From: a bacterium
GTDB lineage: Bacteria; Planctomycetota; Planctomycetia; Planctomycetales; Planctomycetaceae
Assembly: GCA_016125225.1 (NCBI GenBank)
Contig: WGME01000013.1
Coordinates: 62,001 to 126,000, forward strand
Direction: 5' to 3'
DNA: 64,000 nucleotides
A program made the position numbers and the translations under genes. Shown here in pieces: positions 29,938 through 38,767 of the stretch (position 1 is the stretch's first letter; each line of letters opens with the position of its first letter). The notes below the pieces were generated by a model. The model was not told the DNA's origin, searched no databases, and worked only from the letters and a program-made list of their open reading frames with translations.

Positions 29938-30743
29938 CGGATGCCTCGACAGAATCATCCAATCGATTGACGACTCCTGAGTTCTGGGACGCACCGTTCT
30001 GGTCCCCCGGCGAGGATGCAGCCCAACTGGTGCAGTTTGATCCCGAGAACTTGGAATTTCGTGATATCCATCGGTTCTGGCAAAAGTATTTGCCCTGTCG
30101 ATCCGATTGGCGTTTTCTCGAGATCGGCTGTCATCCCGGACGATATCTCTGGTACTTTCATCAGACGTTCGGTTATCAGGTGTCAGGTATCGAATATGCG
30201 CCGACTTCCTGTGAACGCACGCGACATCTGATGGCAGAAATCGGCCTTAGAGCGGAGATCGAGCAGGCCGATGTATTCACTTATACGCCACCGCAGGGAC
30301 GACTATTTGATGTGGTGTGCAGTGTGGGGTTGATTGAGCATTTTGTCGATGTGGGGCCGATCATTGAAAGGCATGTCGATCTGCTGGCACCTGGTGGATA
30401 CCTCGTTGTGCTGGTGCCGAATCATCGTGGCATCAATGGCCCGATTCTGCGGTGGTTGCAGCCTGAAGTCTATGCCGCCCATAACCGCATGAGCTACCGT
30501 ATGTTATTGGACGGAGTGCTGTCGCATGCTGAGATGCGGTTGGTGGCTGGTGGTTACTTGGGGCGATTTCATCTGGCCCCTTCAAATTTTTGCCCGGCAA
30601 TGCAGACGCGGGTGAGCAAGGCCGCCTATCGCTGGGTTGATCGAGGTCATCGCTATGCCATGCGGTTCGGGCAATGGCTGCCGAACACACGCTGGTTCAG
30701 CCCCTACTGTGGCCTGATTGCACAAAAGCAGGAACGGAGTTAA
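29934..30743 (+). CDS. class I SAM-dependent methyltransferase in the polysaccharide operon
   Basis: This 269-residue protein has motif I as FLEIGCHPGRYLWYF, followed by YQVSGIEYAPTSCERTR and a LLAPGGYLVVLVPNH segment, all typical of class I methyltransferases. Its ATG overlaps the ATPase stop as ATGA. In Wzm/Wzt systems a methyltransferase can cap the polysaccharide end as the signal that the ATPase C-terminal domain recognises, and that is a reasonable inference here. A sugar-biosynthesis role is the alternative. Confidence 0.88.
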   Translation: MTDASTESSNRLTTPEFWDAPFWSPGEDAAQLVQFDPENLEFRDIHRFWQKYLPCRSDWRFLEIGCHPGRYLWYFHQTFGYQVSGIEYAPTSCERTRHLMAEIGLRAEIEQADVFTYTPPQGRLFDVVCSVGLIEHFVDVGPIIERHVDLLAPGGYLVVLVPNHRGINGPILRWLQPEVYAAHNRMSYRMLLDGVLSHAEMRLVAGGYLGRFHLAPSNFCPAMQTRVSKAAYRWVDRGHRYAMRFGQWLPNTRWFSPYCGLIAQKQERS

Positions 30744-31958
30744 GTGGCAATGGATCCATCCGCTGCCAGGGAACGCCCTCTGCGCGTTCTGTTTTCTGTG
30801 GGATCATTGGGAGCCGGTGGGGCCGAGCGTCGCTTAGTGGAACTGTTGCAGCACATTGATCGTCAGCGGCTGTCACCGGCGCTGTATCTGATGGAACGTC
30901 GTGGTGAGTTACTGAACGAGGTGCCGCAGGATGTTCCCATCGATCAGTGGAGCAGACCGGGAATCAAGCCGTCCTGGCCTTGGCGTGCGTTGGGATTCCT
31001 GGCACCTGAAACGGCACGTGCGTGGCACTTAACGGCTCATTTGCAGAAGCACCCGGCCGATATCGTCGTGGGATGGATGTTGCAGTCGGCCTATGAAGCC
31101 GTGAGCCCAACGCTGCAGTGTGATTGCCCTCTGGTGGCATCGTCCGTCGTCAGTCCGCAGGCTGACTTGATGACCGCATTTGGAACAAATCATACCGCCA
31201 GTCGCGCGCTGGCGGAGTCAACTTACCGGCAAGCCGACTTGATCCTGACCAATTCCGTGCAGTTGCGGAATGAGTTAATCGACTTCTATCAGCTTCTGCC
31301 AGAAAAAGTGCAGGCGATTCCCAACCTCCGGGACTTCCAGCGTATCGATCAGTTGGCGAACGAAGAGGTCCAATGGCCGCAGTCGCATCCGATTCAGATT
31401 GTCTCCGCGGGGCGATTGCATCCTCAGAAAGGATATCTTCGGCTTTTCGATTCGATGGCGATATTACGCGAGAAGCATAGGTGTCAGATTGGGCTGACAG
31501 TTCTGGGTGAAGGCCCACAACGCAGCGAACTGGAACAAGCGATTCACTCGCAAAATCTGACCGACTGCGTGCACCTGCTGGGATATGTGGCGAATCCTTA
31601 TCCATATTTGCGGGCTGCGGATGTGTTCGTTCTGGCATCGAACTATGAAGGCTTACCTAACGTCTTGCTGGAAGCACTGGCGCTCGGTACTCCGGTCATT
31701 GCCACCGATTGCCCCACCGGTCCACGCGAGATCCTGGAGGATGGTCGCTGGGGGTGGTTGGTTCCTCTCGGCGATACACCCGCGATCACAGAGGCGATCA
31801 CTGCAACCCTCGACGATCTGCCTGCGGCTTGTGCTCAGGCCAGGGAAGGGGCCATCGCCATCCGTGCTCGGCATGATATCCGGACCGGTGTCCGCCGTTT
31901 TGAAGATGTGCTGATCCATACCGTGCGGCAATACCGTCAACAGCGAGGTCAGAAATGA
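30744..31958 (+). CDS. GT4 family glycosyltransferase, first of a tandem pair
   Basis: This 404-residue enzyme has the GT-B fold of family 4. The N-terminal nucleotide-sugar region begins FSVGSLGAGGAERRLVELLQ, and the C-terminal half has VSAGRLHPQKGYLRL and the E-x7-E motif in YEGLPNVLLEALALG. The start codon is GTG at 30744 directly after the previous stop, with ATG two codons later as the alternative. It should add a sugar to the lipid-linked polysaccharide from an activated donor. Donor, acceptor and linkage cannot be read. It is clearly paralogous to the next gene. Confidence 0.92.
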   Translation: MAMDPSAARERPLRVLFSVGSLGAGGAERRLVELLQHIDRQRLSPALYLMERRGELLNEVPQDVPIDQWSRPGIKPSWPWRALGFLAPETARAWHLTAHLQKHPADIVVGWMLQSAYEAVSPTLQCDCPLVASSVVSPQADLMTAFGTNHTASRALAESTYRQADLILTNSVQLRNELIDFYQLLPEKVQAIPNLRDFQRIDQLANEEVQWPQSHPIQIVSAGRLHPQKGYLRLFDSMAILREKHRCQIGLTVLGEGPQRSELEQAIHSQNLTDCVHLLGYVANPYPYLRAADVFVLASNYEGLPNVLLEALALGTPVIATDCPTGPREILEDGRWGWLVPLGDTPAITEAITATLDDLPAACAQAREGAIAIRARHDIRTGVRRFEDVLIHTVRQYRQQRGQK

Positions 31959-33097
31959 CCCAGCGGATTCGGTTGCTGTGTTATATCGGTTCACTCGATC
32001 CTGGTGGGGCCGAGCGGCAGGTGGTGACGTTGCTGCAGCATCTTGATCGCCAAGTATTCGAACCGCGATTGCTACTGGCGCATCGGCAAGGGGCACTGCT
32101 GTCGGAAGTCCCGGACGATATCCCCGTCTTGTGTGCCACTCCGGACGGCAAGGTATGGCCGGGGATGTTGCGCTGGCGGCGTGTGCGGCAGTTCGCCCGC
32201 ATCCTCGAAGAGCACCACATCGACGTGGTCTATGACCGGACGTATCTGGCGACGCTGGATGCCGCTGTGGCCTGCTGGCTTCGTCCAACGCCACGAGTGT
32301 CGGCGGCGGTGGCCGATCCGGCCGTGCAGTTTGAGATGTATGCCAAGCGACCGCGATGGTTATGGCGACGGTTCAGCCGGCGGGCCTATCAATCTGCAAC
32401 GCGCGTGCTGGCGAACTCCGAGGGACTGCGGCAACAACTCTTGCAGTTCTGGCAGTTGCCACCCGATCGCGTTCTCGTTCAGCCCAATGCTTACGACTTT
32501 GACGAGATGACCCGCCGAGCCGGTCAGACTTCGGTTCGCTCCGAGTCACGGATTACCTTGTTGACAGTCGGACGGATTGATGCCGATAAAGGGCATGCTG
32601 ATTTGCTGGCTGCACTAGCTATGATCGTCGCGGAAGCCGTAGTGCCACAGTTGGTCTGGCGGATTGTCGGTACGGGGCCAGGATTGGTGGCACTCCAAGA
32701 GCAGGTCCTTCAACTGGGTCTGTCAGGCCGAGTGGAATTCGCGGGTCAGGTGACCAATCCTTATGCCGAGTATCGGAACGCGGACTTGTTCTGTTTGCCT
32801 TCGCGGACAGAAGGTTTGCCGAATGTGTTGATTGAAGCTCTCGGGTGTGGGGTGCCGGTGATCTCCACCGACTGCCCCAGCGGCCCGCGAGAAATTCTGC
32901 AGGATGGCGCCTATGGTCGGCTGGTCCCGGTGCGTGACCCAGCGGCAATGGCCGAGGCGATTCGCGACTTTCTGCGTGAGCGTGCGGCGTGGCAAGAACA
33001 GGCGAGGCGTGGTCAATTGGCAATGCGGGACCAGTACACGGCCTCGGTTGTTGTCCCTCAATTGGCGGCCATTTTGCAGGACGCCGCAGGACTTTGA
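31955..33097 (+). CDS. GT4 family glycosyltransferase, second of a tandem pair
   Basis: This 380-residue protein is a second GT-B family 4 transferase. It opens CYIGSLDPGGAERQVVTLLQ, very close in pattern to its neighbour, and has RTEGLPNVLIEALGCGVPVI as its E-x7-E region. Its ATG overlaps the preceding stop as ATGA, so the two are translated together. The pair most likely arose by duplication and now adds different sugars or linkages. It is the last gene of the operon; the next gene is convergent after 26 bases. Confidence 0.92.
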   Translation: MTQRIRLLCYIGSLDPGGAERQVVTLLQHLDRQVFEPRLLLAHRQGALLSEVPDDIPVLCATPDGKVWPGMLRWRRVRQFARILEEHHIDVVYDRTYLATLDAAVACWLRPTPRVSAAVADPAVQFEMYAKRPRWLWRRFSRRAYQSATRVLANSEGLRQQLLQFWQLPPDRVLVQPNAYDFDEMTRRAGQTSVRSESRITLLTVGRIDADKGHADLLAALAMIVAEAVVPQLVWRIVGTGPGLVALQEQVLQLGLSGRVEFAGQVTNPYAEYRNADLFCLPSRTEGLPNVLIEALGCGVPVISTDCPSGPREILQDGAYGRLVPVRDPAAMAEAIRDFLRERAAWQEQARRGQLAMRDQYTASVVVPQLAAILQDAAGL

Positions 33098-33123
33098 GCC
33101 GAGTCGATCTGTTCCAGATCTGG

Positions 33124-34638
33124 CTACGCCTCGATTTGCACAGCCTTTTGGAACGCGGAATCGGGGAGTTCCTGACCTGTCACCGCTTTGAATTGCACCG
33201 ACAGATGTTCGCCCAGCAGGTATTTGGGACGAACCACCCGACAACCACGATCGCGGGCTTCCACGAGCAGGTCGGTTTCTTCGAACAGCGTTGTCAGGTC
33301 GACGACAACCAGTGGATGCTGCAGGAACATGGGATTCAGTGATTGGGGCGTGAAACCCAGTTCGACATTGCGATCGACCACAAACAGGACATCGGGACGG
33401 GTACTTAATAGTTCCGGGAAGGGGACATAGCGGGCGTCGCATGACTTGGCGAGTTCTTCTGTGGAATCGTGGGCTACCAGGGTTTCGCCACAATGCGGGC
33501 AGAACGCGACCTCACCTGTGGATGCCGGGGCCGTCACCATTCCCGATCCCTTAAGCTGACGTAACCCATACAGCAGAGTTCGTGCAATCCGCCCGCCACC
33601 CACAATCAGATTATTTGAGGTTTCCAGGCTCAGGGCTTCCGCCACGTACCTGCGGAGCGTTCGTTCGACCACTTTCAGCACGCTGCGCCAAATGACGTTG
33701 TACCCATGCCAGCCATCCTTCTTCAGCAGCAGCAGATCGACATGTTGTCCCAAAGCGGCGGCCGGTTCGGGGTGTTGGACCATGGCAAACAGATACTCGC
33801 CCATGCCGGGGGTCACCACGAGGACGGTTACCTGCAGTTTTTCCAGGAGCGCAGGAAGTGTGTCGACCGGACCGACTTCGATGGGGACGCACCGGCAGTT
33901 GAGTCCTACTTCTTGAAAGGCGGCGTTGAAGGCTTTCACAGTGCGGTCACGGACCACGCCAAAGCCGACCACGCCAATCAACCGCGTTTGCGGATTCACC
34001 GTCGGGAGTCCATAGTCTTCCATCAATTCCCGATGGGTCGGCATCCCCTCGTAGATTTCCATGCCCTGTTCCAGGGCGGCATAAACCCACGGGGAATTCA
34101 ACCGTCGGGCGAAGACACCGAAGCACCGGGCTCCATGACCGATCGGTAATCCGACAATCGGTGGTCCCACGGGCTTGGCCAGGCCAGAGAGAACTGGCTC
34201 CAGGGAATCGATCAGCACGCCGGGCCAGAGGTACTTAACAACATCGGCTCCGACATTCGCCGCTTGCTGTTGCAAGTCAGCCAAGTCAGTAATCGCGCGA
34301 AACGGTCGATTGATGGCGATCAATCGTTTCGTGTGCGGATGCCGTGGGATGCGATGTGCGATCTCCAGTTCCAGTTCGATATACGCCGGTCCGGCCGTGA
34401 GGGCTTCCTGCAATAATGCGATCCGGTCGTCTTCGGAACCCTCAAACGCTCCGCCATCTTTTTTGCGACGGCAGGAGACAATGACAGGTTTATCGAGTCC
34501 GGAAATGAGTTCGGCGATATCGGGCTTATTCACAAACCGGTCGAGGCAAAGTTCCACTAGATCGGCTTGCCGCGAGGCATTCAGCAGATCCGCCCGGGCC
34601 AAAGTGCGCGATTCCGGAGCCACGGGAAGGCAAATCAT
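33124..34638 (-). CDS. AroD-AroE-like fusion, probably degenerate
   Basis: This 504-residue protein has an N-terminal type I 3-dehydroquinate dehydratase-like domain (1-215) and a C-terminal shikimate dehydrogenase-like domain (about 230-500). Glu29 and the Schiff-base Lys135 (DVVKYLWPG) are kept. The segment where AroD has its catalytic His reads LIAINRPF, with Arg111 at that place. The NVTIPHK-type motif of AroE is not visible, although GYNVIW and an NAD(P)-binding-like GGGRIARTL are. An inserted CPHC pair suggests a metal ribbon. Activity in the shikimate pathway is therefore uncertain; a pathway enzyme could be elsewhere. It starts downstream of the rpoD terminator. Confidence 0.72.
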   Translation of the reverse strand: MICLPVAPESRTLARADLLNASRQADLVELCLDRFVNKPDIAELISGLDKPVIVSCRRKKDGGAFEGSEDDRIALLQEALTAGPAYIELELEIAHRIPRHPHTKRLIAINRPFRAITDLADLQQQAANVGADVVKYLWPGVLIDSLEPVLSGLAKPVGPPIVGLPIGHGARCFGVFARRLNSPWVYAALEQGMEIYEGMPTHRELMEDYGLPTVNPQTRLIGVVGFGVVRDRTVKAFNAAFQEVGLNCRCVPIEVGPVDTLPALLEKLQVTVLVVTPGMGEYLFAMVQHPEPAAALGQHVDLLLLKKDGWHGYNVIWRSVLKVVERTLRRYVAEALSLETSNNLIVGGGRIARTLLYGLRQLKGSGMVTAPASTGEVAFCPHCGETLVAHDSTEELAKSCDARYVPFPELLSTRPDVLFVVDRNVELGFTPQSLNPMFLQHPLVVVDLTTLFEETDLLVEARDRGCRVVRPKYLLGEHLSVQFKAVTGQELPDSAFQKAVQIEA

Positions 34639-34792
34639 ACATCAACTTTCATTAACATTTACTTGCCGAGCGGTGACGATAGTATCACGACATCCGTTCG
34701 ATAGCGGAAGTCTGTCGGAATCCTTCGTTGACGAGTCGATGGTGCGTCTTCGTTGATTCATGGCATGATTTTGACAGAAAAATCAACGAAAA

Positions 34793-34821
34793 CACCCGGA
34801 TGCCAGCCCTGCATCCGGGTG
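34793..34821 (-). terminator. intrinsic terminator of the housekeeping sigma gene
   Basis: A perfect 11-base-pair stem CACCCGGATGC/GCATCCGGGTG with a seven-base loop lies about 30 bases after the sigma gene's stop. On the minus strand it is followed by TTTTCGTTGATTTTT. This is a classical Rho-independent terminator and the strongest in the window. Confidence 0.9.
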
Positions 34822-34851
34822 CGTGGAAATCGGTTCCCCCCTCAGGCAACG

Positions 34852-36555
34852 TTATGCCGCCGCCTGCAGTTCGATTTCCTCGTCTTCCAGCATCGGTGCT
34901 TCGTTCGACTCGACAGCATTCTCCTGCGAATACGGCCACAAGTCTTCCACGAAGCCCTTCAGATGATCGGCCCGCGTGGAGTGCTGCAGCTTGCGAAGGG
35001 CCTTCGATTCAATCTGCCGAATCCGCTCGCGCGTCACCTTGAAGATACGACCGGTTTCTTCCAGCGTGTAGCTGTATCCGTCGCCGAGTCCATATCGCAG
35101 CTTGATGATTTCCCGTTCGCGATAGGTCAGGCTGCGGAGCACGTGATCGATTTTCTTGCGCAACATTTCCCGCATCGCCGAATCAGCGGGATCGTGCTCG
35201 TGGTTGTCTTCCAGGAAGTCACCGAAGCTGCTGTCTTCACTTTCACCGACGGGGGTATCCAGACTGACCGGATGCCGCCAGGTCTTCATGATCCGTTCGG
35301 TTTCCTCGACCGACATGCCGACGGCTTCCGCCAGTTCTTCCATGCTGGGTTCGCGACCCGTTTCCTGCCGGATTTGTTCCGACTTGTTCTTGAGCTGCGA
35401 AATGCACTGGAACATATGGACGGGAATGCGAATGGTACGGGCATGATCGGCAACAGCCCGGGTGATGGCCTGTCGAATCCACCATGTGGCATAAGTCGAG
35501 AACTTATAACCGCGGCGGAATTCATACTTCTCCACGCCTCGCATCAACCCGGCATTGCCTTCCTGAATCAGGTCAAGGAAGCTCAGGCCGCGGTTGCGAT
35601 ACTTCTTGGCGATGGAGACGACCAGCCGCAGGTTACTGCCCGAGAGAATCTGCTTGGCTTTGGTCCACAGTGTGAATTTTTCGGTGATCCCTTCCACGCG
35701 GCGGATGAAATCTTCCGGGGTTTCTAGAGTTTCGCTGACTAAGGCCGCCAACTCTTCTTTCGCCAGCACGACTTCCTTGAGTGCCGCGGGGGTTCCCCGT
35801 GATTCCAGATCACGGATGCTGGCCTGCAGGGAACGCAGTCGCAACGCAATCTGTTGCATGCGCTTCATGACGGGCTGTAGCCGTTGGGTCCGCACACTCA
35901 GTTCTTCGCAGAGGATGCCCAGCTTGCGGCGACGACGTGCCAGCCGTTGCTTGGCAGCCGCGACGTCTTCCACCGTGGCGGCTGCGTCAGTGGTGATCGC
36001 AAAGTCGACCTTGTTCTCTTCCAGCAGTCGCAGAATCGTGGGCACATTGTGCGGAATGCGGGCGAGAATCTGATCTTTTTGCAGATTCTCTGTTTCACTC
36101 GTCCGCAGGGTTCGTTCAAAGGGCAGTTCGCCGCGGTGCACTTTCTGCACGATATCAATGGCGATCCGCAGCACGAAATCGGATTCGACCATCTTGCGGC
36201 GGAACCACTTCCGGGTGACTTCGATTTCCTTGGCGAGATGGATTTCCCGCTCACGCGACAGCAGCGGAATGTGTCCCATCTGGCTAAGGTACATGCGGAT
36301 CGGATCACGCGAGGACGATGACGATTCCGGCTCGACCATCGTCATCGGGATGGCTGCTTCTTCGGGTGTCGGCTCGTCTTGAGGTTCCTCGATGGCCTGT
36401 GCCCCGAGGTCTTCCAATGCGAGGATCAAGTCCTCGACCATGGCGGGGTCGCCGCCTTCGTCGGGCAGATATTCATTGATCTGCCGAAAGGTCACGAAGC
36501 CACGTTCACGAGCCGATTGCATCAACGGCTCTAATTCTTCGAAGAAGCGAAACAT
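34852..36555 (-). CDS. rpoD: housekeeping RNA polymerase sigma factor RpoD/SigA
   Basis: This primary sigma factor is about 567 residues. Region 1.2 is [18 protein letters not shown], region 2 has [19 protein letters not shown] for -10 recognition, region 3 contains [11 protein letters not shown], and region 4 ends [14 protein letters not shown] and [18 protein letters not shown]. It also has a long acidic stretch and a Glu/Arg-rich insertion between regions 1.2 and 2. The start at 36555 ([12 protein letters not shown]) follows a near-perfect GGGAGGT ribosome binding site. A terminator follows 30 bases after the stop. Confidence 0.97.
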   Translation of the reverse strand: MFRFFEELEPLMQSARERGFVTFRQINEYLPDEGGDPAMVEDLILALEDLGAQAIEEPQDEPTPEEAAIPMTMVEPESSSSSRDPIRMYLSQMGHIPLLSREREIHLAKEIEVTRKWFRRKMVESDFVLRIAIDIVQKVHRGELPFERTLRTSETENLQKDQILARIPHNVPTILRLLEENKVDFAITTDAAATVEDVAAAKQRLARRRRKLGILCEELSVRTQRLQPVMKRMQQIALRLRSLQASIRDLESRGTPAALKEVVLAKEELAALVSETLETPEDFIRRVEGITEKFTLWTKAKQILSGSNLRLVVSIAKKYRNRGLSFLDLIQEGNAGLMRGVEKYEFRRGYKFSTYATWWIRQAITRAVADHARTIRIPVHMFQCISQLKNKSEQIRQETGREPSMEELAEAVGMSVEETERIMKTWRHPVSLDTPVGESEDSSFGDFLEDNHEHDPADSAMREMLRKKIDHVLRSLTYREREIIKLRYGLGDGYSYTLEETGRIFKVTRERIRQIESKALRKLQHSTRADHLKGFVEDLWPYSQENAVESNEAPMLEDEEIELQAAA

Positions 36556-37029
36556 GCCAAACCTCCCTGTTTGGTCGCACGCCGGCGAGAAAAACGGTGT
36601 GAGACAACACTCGCGCAACGGCCTCTACCGTTGGAAAGCGTGTCCGCTGAACTGCAGGAAAACGGAACGTTCGAGACTCACGCGTGCCACAAGCCCGACA
36701 TCAGGCCCACGGCTGACTGCTGGTGATCTCCGGCCCGACAAAGACTGTCGGACCACCACGAACGGTGGTTAGAGATCGCATCGATAGCATCCTTTCTCTC
36801 GCTGCGAATCACAATCATCGGCACATCCCGGCCGATGAGGACGTGAATGCTAACACGAACTCGCGCGTCGCGCTCCACGAACTTTGCCTGTTGCCCAAAA
36901 AATCTTCAGAATTTTTCCGGAGGCCAAATTCCGCCCGACTCGAAACAGGTGAGGGAAGGTCCCGTCATTCAGGCATCGGCACGTTGGTTCTGCTACACTA
37001 ACGTCTGGTTGCTGGTAAGGAGGCCACGC
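36556..37029. other. intergenic region between sigma gene and phosphatase gene
   Basis: This divergent region holds no convincing gene. It has two adjacent hairpin-forming sequences, CCGACA-AAGAC-TGTCGG (36735-36751) and ACCACC-ACGAAC-GGTGGT (36752-36769). They touch each other and may be a regulatory or RNA structure of the sigma-gene leader. A TACACT hexamer at 36994-36999 could be a -10 element for the phosphatase gene, but no good -35 is seen. Confidence 0.45.
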
Positions 37030-38736
37030 ATGCAAGTCAACGCGCCGAATGTCTTAATCCCAGGGAAATCAGGAACGCCATCGATGACAATTGTCTGGAT
37101 GCTGGCCACATTGGTCGGTTGTGCAGTTGAGCCGGAACCCACCGGCGATGTGGTTCACGATCTGCAGTCGCAAGCGATTTATGCCGGGCAGTCCGACTTC
37201 GGACATTGGGGTCTCGATCCCGAGAACTATAAGGACTGGGCCTCGCATTCGAATCGTCTGATTCCGGTTTACACATTTGGCACGTTAGGGGCCGGGCCGG
37301 GAGTCGACCTGACTTCCTACACCAACGAGCACAGCCCGTATCGCAGTGAAGCCGAACTCAAGCGGATGTATGGGCGCGTGCCGACCTATACTCTCAATCC
37401 GCAGGCTGTGTATTGCGATCAGACCAATCTGTTTGATTTGCAGAAGGCGGCCTTAGCCGGAAAGAAGCACATCTTTCTGGTGGTCTTTGACGGCATGGAT
37501 TGGCAGACCACACAAGCCGCCGCGATTGCGGTCAACGGTAAAAACGCTTACTCCTCAGGCCGGGGTAGCGGTCTGCACTTTCAGGACTACACGGCCAATG
37601 GAACGACACAGTTCGGCTGGATGGTGACCTCGCCGCACAATGCCGGGACCGAAGTGAATGTTGATACGCAAACCGTGAAAAACCCTGGTGGGGAGATGCC
37701 CGGCGGGTTTGATCCGGAATCGGCGGGAGAGACGCCTTGGGCTGTGGCACCGGACTTTGGCTATCCCATTTCCAAGCCCAAGAACAAAGAGCGGTTGCAT
37801 GCCTATACCGATTCGTCCTGTTCGGCGAGCAACATGACGACGGGAGTAAAGTCGTACAACAACGCGGTGAATGTGGATGCTACAGGCATGCCCCTCGTCA
37901 CCATTGCCTATCTGGCACAAGAGCAGGGCTGGGGTGCCGGGGCTGTCTCCAGTGTTCCTATCAGTCATGCTACTCCGGCCGCGGCCTATGCTCATAATGT
38001 GCATCGCGACGACTATCAGGACATCACGCGCGACATGCTCGGGTTGCCCTCGATCAGCCATCCCGAAATGCCCATGCCAGGTTTGGATGTGGTGATTGGT
38101 GGTGGATACGGCGACGAACGTGACAAAGACAAAGGAGGCGGCAAGAACTTCGCCCCGGGCAATGTCTATCTGACTGCGGCTGATTTGAAAACGGTCGACG
38201 TGAAAAATGGTGGGAAGTATGTCACCTCGGTTCGGACAGCGGGTGTCAACGGGCACGAAGCGCTGCAGAAGGCCGCGAATCAGGCCGCGAAAGAGCATCA
38301 ACGACTGCTTGGCTTCTATGGTGTCGGCGAATACAAGGGCCACTTGCCATTTCAAACAGCCAATGGTGATTACCGCCCCTCACCCGGACGGTCGGGCAAA
38401 GCGGAAACGTACACCGCAGCCGATCTCGAAGAGAACCCGACCTTGGCCGAAATGACCCGGGCTGCCCTCACCGTGCTGGAAACACATGACAAGTTCTGGT
38501 TGCTGATGGAACCGGGCGATGTCGACTGGGCCAATCACGATAACAACATCGATAACTCGATTGGTGCGGTGAAAAGTGGTGACGCCGCGGTCAAGGTGAT
38601 TACCGACTGGGTCGAACAGCACAGCAACTGGAACGATTCGCTGTTGATTGTGACGGCCGACCACGGGCATTACTTGAACATCGCTCGCCCCGAGTTGTTA
38701 TTCACACCTGCGAAGCCCGCGGCTGCGGGAAAGTAA
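37030..38736 (+). CDS. alkaline phosphatase family lipoprotein
   Basis: This protein of about 568 residues has a lipobox LVGC with Cys31, so it is probably anchored to a membrane. The alkaline phosphatase core is clear. VVFDGMD carries the metal-binding Asp, TDSSCSASNMTTGVKSYN aligns in length with the nucleophile region of PhoA (Ser after Asp), and MEPGDVDWANHDNN and VTADHGHYLNIARPE carry further metal ligands. It ends about 20 residues after ADHGH, whereas PhoA continues for about 60 residues including a zinc-binding His. The ATG at 37030 follows AAGGAGG. The corA gene begins 31 bases after its stop. Confidence 0.85.
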   Translation: MQVNAPNVLIPGKSGTPSMTIVWMLATLVGCAVEPEPTGDVVHDLQSQAIYAGQSDFGHWGLDPENYKDWASHSNRLIPVYTFGTLGAGPGVDLTSYTNEHSPYRSEAELKRMYGRVPTYTLNPQAVYCDQTNLFDLQKAALAGKKHIFLVVFDGMDWQTTQAAAIAVNGKNAYSSGRGSGLHFQDYTANGTTQFGWMVTSPHNAGTEVNVDTQTVKNPGGEMPGGFDPESAGETPWAVAPDFGYPISKPKNKERLHAYTDSSCSASNMTTGVKSYNNAVNVDATGMPLVTIAYLAQEQGWGAGAVSSVPISHATPAAAYAHNVHRDDYQDITRDMLGLPSISHPEMPMPGLDVVIGGGYGDERDKDKGGGKNFAPGNVYLTAADLKTVDVKNGGKYVTSVRTAGVNGHEALQKAANQAAKEHQRLLGFYGVGEYKGHLPFQTANGDYRPSPGRSGKAETYTAADLEENPTLAEMTRAALTVLETHDKFWLLMEPGDVDWANHDNNIDNSIGAVKSGDAAVKVITDWVEQHSNWNDSLLIVTADHGHYLNIARPELLFTPAKPAAAGK

Positions 38737-38767
38737 CGGGCGCGACCGCGAAAGCAGGGGGAACCGC

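Noticed and set aside
34753-35727. plus-strand open frame of about 320 codons across the sigma gene
   Set aside because: It is antisense to conserved regions 2-4 of rpoD and crosses the terminator.
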